Source: an uncultured Rickettsiales bacterium (lineage in GTDB: Bacteria > Pseudomonadota > Alphaproteobacteria > Rickettsiales > UBA1997). Taken from it: a stretch of 28,931 nucleotides of DNA. Under the pieces are notes generated by a model that was not told the origin of the DNA, ran no database searches, and was given only the letters and a program-made list of their open reading frames with translations. Positions 1 through 7,537 of this stretch are shown one piece after another. Location: NCBI GenBank assembly GCA_934747265.1, contig CAKVGI010000014.1, positions 1-28,931 of the forward strand, in the 5' to 3' direction. Each line of letters starts with the position of its first letter. Within the stretch, counting starts at the first letter, position 1. The translations under genes and the position numbers were made by a program.

Positions 1-148
1 TTATATTATTAATTATTATATTATTAATTATTATTTTATTTATTAAATAGATATATTACTCTATTCTTAATTATTATGATAATTCTTAATTTTAAATCTT
101 AAATTTAAGCTTCTTAACTTTATATTTTATTTTCAATTTTTAATTATT
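1..148. other. AT-rich gene-free left edge
   Basis: No gene is visible here. The first 30 bases are two perfect copies of the 15-mer TTATATTATTAATTA. Bases from about 60 to 148, read on the minus strand, resemble the AT-rich tract that follows the hairpin in the repeats near 11.70 and 23.13 kb (AATTAAAAATTGAAAATA, later AATTAAGAATTA). This tract is therefore probably part of the same repeat element rather than unique intergenic DNA. Confidence 0.5.
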
Positions 149-283
149 CATTTTGTTTTATTTTTAATAAAACAAAATGAATGTTCTCAACCCCCCTGTC
201 AGTCTACGACTGATTCCCAACTTACTAAGGGAGACAGAGAGGAGTAATAACTTCATTGGCTCCTCCTTGTAAGAAGGAAAATA
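149..283 (-). repeat. GC-rich repeat copy A with terminal hairpin
   Basis: A perfect 13-bp stem lies at 149-161 and 167-179 (CATTTTGTTTTAT / ATAAAACAAAATG, 5-nt loop). It is followed by CAACCCCCCTG, then a small palindrome TCAGTCTACGACTGA, then two degenerate 45-bp units around CTTACTAAG (221) and CTTGTAAG (266). This is the same terminus as in the copies near 11.66, 23.10 and 28.61 kb. It ends a few bases from the aroK stop codon, so it may also act as the aroK transcript end. Confidence 0.8.
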
Positions 284-289
284 GAAAAA

Positions 290-844
290 TTATTTTCCAA
301 AATCTCTAATATATTGAGCAATTGAATTTGTTATAACATTGATAGATGTATCTCTGTTTAAATATGTAGTATTTATAACAATATCAGCCTCTCTGTATAA
401 AGGCATTTTTTTATCATAAATTTCTCTTAAAATTTCTTCTTTGTTGCCTTGTTCTAGTAAAGGCCTAGTGTTTTTTCTTTTAACTCTTTCTAATAAAACG
501 TCAAATTCAACCTCTAATAAAACAGATATAGCTTTTTCTTTAATTAATTCTCTAATATCTTTATCATCAAAAGCATTTCCACCAATTGATAGAACTTGTG
601 GTTGATGGTTATTTAAAATTTTTGCAATGGTTTTTCTTTCTATTTTTTTAAAATATTCTTCACCTTTTGTATTAAAAATATCAACTATTGACATGCCTTC
701 AGCTTTTTCTATTTCTCTGTCAGAGTCAATAAATTTAATATTCAATCTTTGAGCTAATGTAAAACCAGTCGTTGTCTTTCCAGCCCCCATCATTCCAATT
801 AAAATTATGGTTTTTCTATTCGCAGGATGTATTCTTTCTTCCAT
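290..844 (-). CDS. aroK: Shikimate kinase
   Basis: AroK phosphorylates shikimate with ATP to shikimate-3-phosphate in cytoplasmic chorismate synthesis. The 184-residue length is normal. Seen in the sequence: Walker A GMMGAGKTT at residues 17-25, the DSD shikimate/metal motif at 40-42, the lid sequence TRPLLEQ, and MPLYREAD carrying the C-terminal substrate Arg. Two usual substrate-binding positions differ. The FRxxE arginine is Lys66 (FKKIE), and the GGG loop reads GGN with Asn90. The gene is divergent from tsaB across about 100 bp of AT-rich DNA that must hold both promoters. Its 3' end abuts a GC-rich repeat. No aroB is adjacent on the visible side. The family call is firm; full activity is less certain because of the two substitutions. 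Confidence 0.9.
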   Translation of the reverse strand: MEERIHPANRKTIILIGMMGAGKTTTGFTLAQRLNIKFIDSDREIEKAEGMSIVDIFNTKGEEYFKKIERKTIAKILNNHQPQVLSIGGNAFDDKDIRELIKEKAISVLLEVEFDVLLERVKRKNTRPLLEQGNKEEILREIYDKKMPLYREADIVINTTYLNRDTSINVITNSIAQYIRDFGK

Positions 845-945
845 TTTTCAAAAACATTATTTATAATAAAATATAACTTGAATAATTATTATTATACAAT
901 TAAATATTATATATAATATTTATATTATAATTTTCAAGTAAAATA

Positions 946-1545
946 ATGCAAAAAATTTTAGCTTTTAATACAATTTTATCAAATTTAAACATAATATTAC
1001 AGAATAGTCTTTCAGTAATTGAAACAAATGTAATTGAAAGTAAAAAACAATCCGAAATTTTGGTATCATCAATTGAATCTATGTTATCAGCGAATAAACT
1101 TTGGTATAGTGATATTGATATATTTGCATCAATAACTGGACCCGGTAATTTTACATCAATAAAAACAAATTTGGCTGTACTAAAAGCTTTACAAATTTCA
1201 ACAAATAAAAAAATTATTACAAATAATATGTTTGAAATTATTTCTTTTGAACAAAATCAATGCGATATTATAATTTTAGATCTAAACAATGCAAAATATT
1301 ATATTAAAGATAAAAATTCTTATTATATAATATACAAAACGGATATAAAAAGTTTTTTAGAAGAGAATAAATATGCAACGATTTTGACAAATGATCATGG
1401 TATTGTTGGTGATAATATAATATTATCCGACTTTTCGATAGAAAAATGGGTAAAACTTAATTGTTATAAAGCAGAAAATCAATTATTTACAAATAAAATT
1501 GAACCATTATATATAGAAGAAGCAAAAATTACTAAAAGAAAATAA
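946..1545 (+). CDS. tsaB: tRNA threonylcarbamoyladenosine biosynthesis protein TsaB
   Basis: TsaB is the non-catalytic ASKHA-fold partner of TsaD in the TsaB-TsaD-TsaE complex that makes t6A37 on ANN-decoding tRNAs. The family signature is visible as SITGPGNFTSIKTNLAVLKAL at about residues 62-82, where GPGNFTSIK corresponds to the usual GPGSFTGLR. The N-terminal ILAFNTILSNLNIIL strand is the first ASKHA strand. The upstream stretch SKKQSEILVSSIESML corresponds to the usual helix with H(S/A)xxLLP. At 199 residues it is slightly short but complete. The sequence is diverged, with Ser and Lys in the GxR part. tsaE lies 7 kb downstream on the same strand, so both accessory factors are in this window; tsaD is not seen. 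Confidence 0.82.
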   Translation: MQKILAFNTILSNLNIILQNSLSVIETNVIESKKQSEILVSSIESMLSANKLWYSDIDIFASITGPGNFTSIKTNLAVLKALQISTNKKIITNNMFEIISFEQNQCDIIILDLNNAKYYIKDKNSYYIIYKTDIKSFLEENKYATILTNDHGIVGDNIILSDFSIEKWVKLNCYKAENQLFTNKIEPLYIEEAKITKRK

Positions 1546-1612
1546 TAAAATATGGTTCTTCCATAAAATATTAAATTTTTTATTGTGAATAGAAATAAAA
1601 AATGTATGTTTT

Positions 1613-2455
1613 ATGAAAGATATAAGTGGTAATTTAAAAGAAATTATTAATCAAGAGGTTCTGAATTTAGTTAGATGTTGGAAAATTACGCTTGAAAATG
1701 GTAATACGCTATGTTTTACAACATCCAATGAGGATTTTGTATATCAAAATGAAAAATACAATTCTATTTCGGCTTATGAAATAAGTAATTTAAATGCAAA
1801 TGTTGATATTAATGATGATAGTGCGGAAATATCAAATTTAATAGTAAATGATTTAATAAAAGATAGTGATATTTTATCCGGACTTTATAATAATGCAAAG
1901 GTTGAAATATTTATAATAGATAAAGATAATTTGGATGCCGGAAAAGTGTCTTTATTAAACGGAAATATTACTGATATAGAGTATAAAGATAATATTTTTA
2001 TAGCAAAAGTTAGCGGATTAAAAACACAATTAAATAAAACAATAGGAGATGTTTATAGTCCATTATGCAGATGTAGATTTTGTAGTGATAAATGCAAGCT
2101 TAATAAAAATAATTTTACTTTTAGTGGTATAGTCTCTTCTGTAATTAATAATGTAAATTTTGAAACAAATACAACAACTATAACGCAAAAATCAAGGGGC
2201 TATTTTGATTATGGAATTATAGAATTTACAAGCGGTAAGAATATTGGACAAAAAACAGAAGTTAAACAATTTCAATATAATTCAATAATATTAGCTTCCG
2301 AATTACCATATAAAATTGAGGTTGGAGATAATTTTAATATTACTGCTGGCTGTGATAAACAATTTTCTACATGTTGTAATAAGTTTAATAATGCAATTAA
2401 TTTTAGAGGTGAACCACATTTACCTGGTACTGATATATTATTAAAAATAATGTAA
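1613..2455 (+). CDS. GTA/phage hub protein, DUF2163 / BR0599 family (RcGTA g13-like)
   Basis: This 280-residue protein matches the DUF2163 N-terminal plus BR0599 C-terminal architecture found in phage tails and in Rhodobacter-type gene transfer agents, where g13 is a baseplate hub protein. Visible features are the N-terminal EVLNLVRCWKITLENG strand, the central Cys cluster CRCRFCSDKC at about 151-160 (the usual CRxxLGDxRC region) and the C-terminal signature GCDKQFSTCCNKFNNAINF followed by RGEPHLPG, which is the family's GCDKxFxTCxxxFxNxxNFRGxPxxPG. The start is the only in-frame ATG nearby, with no clear Shine-Dalgarno sequence. The stop is 2 bases before the next gene, the g14-like peptidase, so the two are translationally coupled. 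No other GTA gene flanks the pair. The family call is strong; retention of GTA function is inference. Confidence 0.85.
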   Translation: MKDISGNLKEIINQEVLNLVRCWKITLENGNTLCFTTSNEDFVYQNEKYNSISAYEISNLNANVDINDDSAEISNLIVNDLIKDSDILSGLYNNAKVEIFIIDKDNLDAGKVSLLNGNITDIEYKDNIFIAKVSGLKTQLNKTIGDVYSPLCRCRFCSDKCKLNKNNFTFSGIVSSVINNVNFETNTTTITQKSRGYFDYGIIEFTSGKNIGQKTEVKQFQYNSIILASELPYKIEVGDNFNITAGCDKQFSTCCNKFNNAINFRGEPHLPGTDILLKIM

Positions 2456-2457
2456 TT

Positions 2458-2889
2458 ATGATAAAGAGAACTGATATAATTTTTCAAGCAAAAACTTGGA
2501 TTGGAACAAATTTTAGATATCAAGGAAGGATAAAGAAGAATAATCTAAATAATGGTGGAGTTGATTGCCTTGGTTTAATATTTGGTGTTTGTGATGAAGT
2601 TGGTTATACTTATGAAGAAAAACTGCTGTCATATTATGATAACATAGTTTATTCAAAAAAACCAAATTTTGAAATTCTTAAAGAAAAATTTTCTTTATTT
2701 TTTAATATAAAAGATAAAAAATTTTTGGATATTGGTGATATAATTTTAAAACAAATTTCAAAAGAACAGTATCATTTAATGTTTTATAATTGCAATACAG
2801 TGATACACGCCTCAGCTACCGCACATAAAGTTGTTGAACATATAAATGATAATCTTGATAATATAATTATTTATTCGCTTTTTAAATAA
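2458..2889 (+). CDS. NlpC/P60-family phage/GTA cell-wall peptidase (RcGTA g14-like)
   Basis: This 143-residue protein has the layout of the phage NlpC/P60 peptidase family found next to BR0599-family hub proteins. The N-terminal AKTWIGTNFRYQGR is followed by GGVDCLGLIFGV with the catalytic Cys at residue 38, then YHLMFY and VIHASATAHKVVEH, where the catalytic His and a third polar residue are expected. In RcGTA the homologous g14 sits in the tail and cuts peptidoglycan during DNA delivery. It begins 2 bases after the g13-like stop codon, so both are made from one message. With its Cys and His present the enzyme looks intact. Whether it serves GTA particles or was co-opted for host cell-wall turnover cannot be told here. 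Confidence 0.87.
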   Translation: MIKRTDIIFQAKTWIGTNFRYQGRIKKNNLNNGGVDCLGLIFGVCDEVGYTYEEKLLSYYDNIVYSKKPNFEILKEKFSLFFNIKDKKFLDIGDIILKQISKEQYHLMFYNCNTVIHASATAHKVVEHINDNLDNIIIYSLFK

Positions 2890-2912
2890 ATAATTAAAAA
2901 TAATATTAAAAC

Positions 2913-2940
2913 TTGTCTTATTAAAAAAAACGTCTATATT
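2913..2940 (+). promoter_or_regulatory. Candidate sigma70 promoter for hslV
   Basis: TTGTCT at 2913-2918 and TATATT at 2935-2940 are separated by 16 bases, about 30 bases before the hslV ATG. It lies between the peptidase stop and hslV. In such AT-rich DNA this is only suggestive. Confidence 0.35.
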
Positions 2941-2970
2941 TATTTATAGTAAATAATAATTTTGACAAAT

Positions 2971-3528
2971 ATGGAAGAACATAGACCAAATACAATATAT
3001 GGAACAACAATTTTATCTGTAAGAAAAGGCGATGAAGTGGTTATAGTTGGTGATGGACAAGTTACATTTGGAAATTCTGTTATGAAATCAACTGCTAAAA
3101 AAATAAAAGAATTATCGGATGGTAAGATTTTAACAGGTTTTGCTGGTTCAACAGCCGATGCTTTTGCTTTATTTGAAAGGCTTGAACACAAATTAGAAAG
3201 ACATCCAGATAATCTTACAAGAGCTTGTTTGGAGTTAGCAAAAGACTGGCGAACTGATAAATATTTGAGACATTTAGAGGCGATGATGATTGTTGTTGAT
3301 AAAAATATAACATTAATAATATCTGGTAATGGCGATGTTGTTGAACCGGAAGGTGGAATTGCTGCCATTGGTTCTGGCGGAAATTATGCTTTATCCGCAG
3401 CAAAAGCGCTATATGATATAGATGATATGGATGCTGAAACCATATGCAAAAAGGCTATGAAAATTGCTGGCGAATTGTGTATTTATACTAATAATAATTT
3501 AACAATAAAAAAGCTAAAAACAAAATAA
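2971..3528 (+). CDS. hslV: ATP-dependent protease peptidase subunit HslV
   Basis: HslV is the dodecameric, proteasome-like threonine peptidase that degrades proteins unfolded by the HslU ATPase in the cytoplasm. The ATG at 2971 gives 185 residues; a TTG three codons upstream (2962) is possible but weaker. The short propeptide MEEHRPNTIYG precedes the expected mature N-terminus TTILSVRKG, so Thr12 would be the nucleophile after processing. Conserved features follow: VVIVGDGQVTFGN, KILTGFAGSTADAFAL, the KDWRTDKYLRHLEAMM helix, and IAAIGSGGNYALSAAKAL. hslU normally follows directly, but here the next gene is convergent and unrelated, so hslU must be elsewhere or absent. Confidence 0.93.
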   Translation: MEEHRPNTIYGTTILSVRKGDEVVIVGDGQVTFGNSVMKSTAKKIKELSDGKILTGFAGSTADAFALFERLEHKLERHPDNLTRACLELAKDWRTDKYLRHLEAMMIVVDKNITLIISGNGDVVEPEGGIAAIGSGGNYALSAAKALYDIDDMDAETICKKAMKIAGELCIYTNNNLTIKKLKTK

Positions 3529-3534
3529 TCATTG

Positions 3535-3578
3535 GTGTTAGATAAAATTAAAATTTATCCAACACTATTTTTTATTTT
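3535..3578 (+). terminator. Rho-independent terminator of hslV, overlapping the 3' end of the convergent gene
   Basis: GTGTT (3535-3539) pairs with AACAC (3561-3565), and GATAAA (3541-3546) pairs with TTTATC (3554-3559). One A:C mismatch lies between them. The stem is followed by a T-rich run on the plus strand. It begins 7 bases after the hslV stop and overlaps the last codons of the convergent transporter gene. Confidence 0.5.
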
Positions 3579-4190
3579 CATTACAACCTTATGATTTAGT
3601 GGTAAAAGTGCAAATTCAACAAATATTTCTATTATAATTGGTATAATTACTAATTTTAATGTAAAATTACTATTTGGCAAAAGAATTAAAAATATATTGA
3701 AAATTGTTGTGTCAACAAATTTTTCAGCTATTGAAGATATAAATGATCTTTTGGAATAATTTATAAAATCATTTTTGTTATTATTAAGCTTAGCAAAAAT
3801 TATATCATTTATCCAATCGCCAACATAATATGAAATTATACTAGCGACTGTAATTATTGATGCGATATTATTTAAAATATTTTCTTTTATTATATTATTT
3901 TCATTATAATCTAACCAAGTAATACTGAAATATTTTGCTGAAAAAAAGCAAAAAATAGCAAAAATTAATTGTCCAGATATTGTAATTTTTGCAGACAAAC
4001 GGCTTTTTTCATATCCATAAATTTCTTGTATCAAATCACTACTTATATATAGAAACGGAAATAAAAAATTGCTTATATCAAAAGTAAAACCAGCTACTAA
4101 GTTTTTTTTAAATAAAATAAAAAAATTACAAAATATATAACCCAACGTACTTAAACAAGTTAATATTATTAAAAAATTTTCTTTTCTCAT
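3555..4190 (-). CDS. yhhQ: Queuosine precursor transporter, YhhQ/VUT (DUF165) family
   Basis: This family imports the deazapurine precursors of queuosine across the inner membrane. The 211-residue protein has about six hydrophobic membrane segments. Family motifs are visible: LYISSDLIQEIYGYEKSR (usual SDxxxEIYG), SIISYYVGDWINDIIFAKL (usual SxxAyxxgqxxDvxxF), and SFISSIAEKFVDTTIFNIF (usual SxxxxqxxDTxiF). It is convergent with hslV and its 3' end overlaps the hslV terminator hairpin. It is a single-gene unit, with about 230 bp of AT-rich DNA between its start and gmk. A reduced-genome bacterium that salvages queuine or preQ1 would fit, but no queuosine biosynthesis gene is in the window. The family is well supported; substrate specificity is inferred. 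Confidence 0.82.
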   Translation of the reverse strand: MRKENFLIILTCLSTLGYIFCNFFILFKKNLVAGFTFDISNFLFPFLYISSDLIQEIYGYEKSRLSAKITISGQLIFAIFCFFSAKYFSITWLDYNENNIIKENILNNIASIITVASIISYYVGDWINDIIFAKLNNNKNDFINYSKRSFISSIAEKFVDTTIFNIFLILLPNSNFTLKLVIIPIIIEIFVEFALLPLNHKVVMKIKNSVG

Positions 4191-4417
4191 TTTGTGCTCT
4201 AAAATATTGTTTTATATTTGTAAAAAAAATTATTAAAAATGCAAGAAAAATTGTAAAAAAAGCAAGGTGTTTAAAACTTGATATAAGTAATCCAATAAAG
4301 AGAAATCGCGATTCATTGATTAATATATTGTATAATTTTCATTTTTGTGTTGATTATTATTTTTTATTTTATATGTTTATAATATAAAATTTTATGAAGT
4401 AATTTTAGGAATTTAAT

Positions 4418-5047
4418 ATGTTGCCATACGAACATTTTTTGATAGTTTTGTCATCACCATCTGGTACAGGTAAATCAACATTGGCTAAGATGTTATTGGA
4501 AAGATATAGTAATATAAAATTATCAACATCAGCTACAACTAGACCGCCAAGAGAAGGTGAAATTGATGGATTTCATTATTATTTTTTGTCGCAAGAAGAA
4601 TTTGATAAAAAAGTAAAAAATAATGAGTTTTTAGAATATGCTGGCGTATATGGAAAGTCGTATGGGACATTAAAAAGTCAGATTGAAGAAAAATTTAATT
4701 CAGGTAATGACGTTTTGTTGGATATTGATTGGCAAGGAAATCTTGAAGTGTCTAAACAAATAACGGATAAAAAGAAAATTATAAGGATTTTTTTATTACC
4801 ACCATCAATTAGTGAATTACAAAATAGATTATCTGGCAGAGGTACCGATAGTGAAGAGGTTATTGCTAAAAGAATGGCTGACGCAAAAAATACTATAACT
4901 CATTATACAGAATATGATTATATAATAATAAATGATAGTGTAGAATTGGCTTTTGAAGAGTTAAGTGCGTTGATTGACGCTAAAAGGATTAAAAATGTAA
5001 AACAGGAAGAATTAAATAAATTTGTTGGTAGTTTAATTGAAGAATAG
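4418..5047 (+). CDS. gmk: Guanylate kinase
   Basis: Gmk converts GMP plus ATP to GDP plus ADP, an essential cytoplasmic step in nucleotide supply. The 209-residue protein carries LIVLSSPSGTGKSTLAKMLL (P-loop SGTGKST at about residues 15-21), the GMP-binding STSATTRPPREGEIDGFHYYF segment, EFLEYAGVYGKSYGT, DVLLDIDWQGNLEVSK, and the lid LSGRGTDSEEVIAKRM. A Shine-Dalgarno-like AGGA at 4407-4410 lies 7 bases before the ATG and supports this start. The downstream phosphatase-family gene begins one base after the stop, or overlaps it if its TTG is used, so the two are cotranscribed. Confidence 0.95.
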   Translation: MLPYEHFLIVLSSPSGTGKSTLAKMLLERYSNIKLSTSATTRPPREGEIDGFHYYFLSQEEFDKKVKNNEFLEYAGVYGKSYGTLKSQIEEKFNSGNDVLLDIDWQGNLEVSKQITDKKKIIRIFLLPPSISELQNRLSGRGTDSEEVIAKRMADAKNTITHYTEYDYIIINDSVELAFEELSALIDAKRIKNVKQEELNKFVGSLIEE

Positions 5048-5048
5048 C

Positions 5049-5864
5049 ATGAAGAATTATATGGAAATAATTTTGCCATTTTTAAAAAAATCTGGAAAAA
5101 TGGCATTAAAAAATCAAACTTTAATAAGTGGACATAATAAAGTTGATGGTTCTATTGTGACGGAAACTGATTTGGCTATTAGTAAAGATTTTGGTAAATT
5201 GATAAAAACTAATTTTGAAAATCACTATATTTTGGACGAAGAAAAAGCTCTAAAAGAAAAAAATTTACAAGAAAAAGTTGTTAATAGTGAATATGTATGG
5301 GTTATAGATCCAATAGACGGTACAAAAACATATTTTCATGGTTCTAATTTATTTGCTATTGCTTTGAGTTTATATAAAAATATGAAACCAATTTTTGGGG
5401 TTATTTATTTACCGGCCTTAAAAGAAATTATTTATAATGATGGTGAGCAGGTTTATAATATAAAAAATGCTTTTACAAGCAAAGAAACAAAATTGCCAAT
5501 TTCATTTCAAAAGCAAGAATTAAATAAAAATTCTTTAATTTATTTTCCAGTAAAACATGTTGCTGGCTATATAAGAGATTACAAATTTACTTTTTTAGAT
5601 GGATATTCTGCTTACATATATGCATTTGATGTTTTTAATAATATTTCACAAGGATGTTTTTTAAAAAATAATATATCAATGTGGGACGTTTATTCAAGTT
5701 TACCAATAGCAAACGCAATGGGTCTAAAAATTTATAATATAGAAAATAATATGCAACTTTCACAACTGGATTTTAATTTATTTAAAAAAGATTTTAAGGC
5801 TAAAAATATATGGTTAATATGCCATCCTTGCTATAAAGACGAATTAATGAGTATTATTAAATAA
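5049..5864 (+). CDS. Inositol monophosphatase / CysQ-like family phosphatase
   Basis: This 271-residue protein belongs to the Mg-dependent IMPase/FBPase/CysQ phosphatase superfamily. Seen are VTETDLAISK (usual VTxxDxxxe), the metal-binding ILDEE at 61-65 (usually GEE, here DEE), the signature WVIDPIDGTKTYFHG from residue 84, and the C-terminal WDVYSSLPIANAMG. Possible substrates in the family are inositol phosphate, 3'-phosphoadenosine 5'-phosphate and histidinol phosphate; the sequence does not decide among them. I chose the ATG one base after the gmk stop over the in-frame TTG at 5037 that would overlap gmk. Tight spacing with gmk implies an operon. It ends about 125 bp before the ankyrin-gene leader, where a new promoter is visible. 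Confidence 0.8.
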   Translation: MKNYMEIILPFLKKSGKMALKNQTLISGHNKVDGSIVTETDLAISKDFGKLIKTNFENHYILDEEKALKEKNLQEKVVNSEYVWVIDPIDGTKTYFHGSNLFAIALSLYKNMKPIFGVIYLPALKEIIYNDGEQVYNIKNAFTSKETKLPISFQKQELNKNSLIYFPVKHVAGYIRDYKFTFLDGYSAYIYAFDVFNNISQGCFLKNNISMWDVYSSLPIANAMGLKIYNIENNMQLSQLDFNLFKKDFKAKNIWLICHPCYKDELMSIIK

Positions 5865-5866
5865 AA

Positions 5867-5894
5867 TTGACTTTAATTTTGATATTAATATAAT
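5867..5894 (+). promoter_or_regulatory. Strong candidate sigma70 promoter for the ankyrin-zeta-tsaE operon
   Basis: TTGACT (5867-5872) and a perfect TATAAT (5889-5894) are separated by 16 bases, starting just after the phosphatase stop. This is the best-looking promoter in the window. It would leave a leader of over 100 bases before the ATG at 6020. Confidence 0.55.
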
Positions 5895-6019
5895 ATTTTA
5901 CCAACAAATAAGTTTAAGAAATAGACTAAAATTTAGTGATTAATTAAAATTTTGTTGATTTTTTAGGTATTATCTATAAGATAAAATTATTGTGTTTATT
6001 GTTTAATAAAATATTTCTT

Positions 6020-7537
6020 ATGCACTACATTTTGTTGGCTTTTGCTTTAAAATTTGCTGAAAAAAATATAACTTATATGAAGCTGACTGACATGAAAAAT
6101 GCGGTTGTTCCAGATGATAATGTGTATAGCGAAGTAATAGGTCCAACTTTAAATACAAAAGATAAAGCTTTTGATTTACCTGATAGTGATTCGGTTGTTT
6201 TTAATCAAGATTTTCCAGATTCAAATGAAAATATAGATGCTTTTGCTAATCCGTATATTGAAAATAATAATTTTGCTGAGTTATTACCAGAAGAAGAAAT
6301 TAATAATGTGATAGAAGGAATGGAGGTTGAAGGTCCTACATTTTTAGAAAGTATTAAAAGAAGATTAATTAGATTAACAGAGTGGGCAAAACCAAAACAA
6401 AAAGACACTGTTATGGGAACTGAAATTGAAGGACCAAAATTATCAAGCAGTACAAATGTTGCAAAACCAGAAATAAAAAATATTCAAACAACAGATAATA
6501 CAAAAGAAAGTATAAAAGAAGGTATAAAAGATAATCAAAACACAAGTCAAGCGGGCGAGCAAAATGTTGTTGATAAAAAAACAACAGAGTCAAAAACCGA
6601 TACGACCGAAAGTAAAACAAAAGATATTCAAACAGATATAACAAATGTTGAAAAAGATATCCCTCATACAGTTATTGAAGAACCTAAAAAAGAAGAGGTA
6701 AAAATTACAGGAACACTATTTGATAGCGAACTAGAACAAGCTTTAAAAGGTATTAAAACAATAGATTACAAAGATTTTTTAGATAAAAAATCAAAAGATG
6801 AGTTATTACAAAAATTAGAATATACAGAAGACGCGGAATACAATAAATTTTTAGAAGAAAAGAATCAAAAACAATCCGCAATCATAATGGATGAGGATAT
6901 TTTAGATAACAATGAAAAATTTGCTAATATAAAACCAGTTAAAAAAACAATAATTAGTTATAGAACCAAAGATATTCCAAATGAGTTATTATCAACGAGA
7001 AGTTTTCAAAATAGACATATTCCAAAAATAACAAAAGAAAACGAAAAAGAGGAAATATTGCAAAAAGTAATTGAATATGGTATGATGCCAGAATTTAGAG
7101 CTTTTGTTAATGAAATGGAGGATATTAATCAACCATTGCAAAATCAATACAATTTAATGACTTTTGTTGTAAAGAATAGGCAGTATGATATGATGAAATA
7201 TTTAATTTACAATGGTGTTGATGTTAATAGAAGAGATAAAAGACTGAATAATCCTGTTATAATTGCAGTACAAAATAATGATATAAAAGCTTTAAAAATA
7301 TTACATGATGCTGGTGCAAACTTAAATATTCTTGATATATTAAAAAGAACGCCTTTAATTTACGCAATAGAAAAAGGATATAATGATATTGGAATTTATT
7401 TAATAGAAAATGGAGCTGATATTAATATTACCAATAGTACTGGTGAAGGCGTATTATCAATATCAGAAAGACTTAAAAGATTTGATATTAGAAATAAGAT
7501 TTTAGAAAAAATACGAGAAGGTAATAAAAATGAATAA
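6020..7537 (+). CDS. Ankyrin-repeat protein with acidic low-complexity N-terminal half
   Basis: The protein has 505 residues from the ATG at 6020; a TTG at 5990 or an ATG at 6077 are alternatives. The first 20 residues are weakly hydrophobic, not a convincing signal peptide. Residues about 30-320 are acidic, Lys/Glu/Thr-rich and low-complexity. They contain three copies of a short motif: SEVIGPTL at 37-44, MEVEGPTF at 101-108 and TEIEGPKL at 124-131. Residues about 377-480 hold three ankyrin repeats, for example YLIYNGVDVNRRDKR, ILHDAGANLNILDI and YLIENGADINITNS. The gene overlaps the zeta-toxin-like gene by 8 bp. Ankyrin proteins of host-associated bacteria are often secreted effectors, but here the genetic coupling suggests a partner role with the downstream kinase-like protein. 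The specific function is unknown. Confidence 0.75.
   Translation: MHYILLAFALKFAEKNITYMKLTDMKNAVVPDDNVYSEVIGPTLNTKDKAFDLPDSDSVVFNQDFPDSNENIDAFANPYIENNNFAELLPEEEINNVIEGMEVEGPTFLESIKRRLIRLTEWAKPKQKDTVMGTEIEGPKLSSSTNVAKPEIKNIQTTDNTKESIKEGIKDNQNTSQAGEQNVVDKKTTESKTDTTESKTKDIQTDITNVEKDIPHTVIEEPKKEEVKITGTLFDSELEQALKGIKTIDYKDFLDKKSKDELLQKLEYTEDAEYNKFLEEKNQKQSAIIMDEDILDNNEKFANIKPVKKTIISYRTKDIPNELLSTRSFQNRHIPKITKENEKEEILQKVIEYGMMPEFRAFVNEMEDINQPLQNQYNLMTFVVKNRQYDMMKYLIYNGVDVNRRDKRLNNPVIIAVQNNDIKALKILHDAGANLNILDILKRTPLIYAIEKGYNDIGIYLIENGADINITNSTGEGVLSISERLKRFDIRNKILEKIREGNKNE

Noticed and set aside
1551..1565. TATGG-loop-CCATA hairpin after tsaB as a terminator
   Set aside because: Only a 5-bp stem without a proper T-run.
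4191..4417. Possible tRNA or small RNA in the gap before gmk
   Set aside because: No cloverleaf, CCA end or T-loop consensus can be made from this AT-rich stretch.
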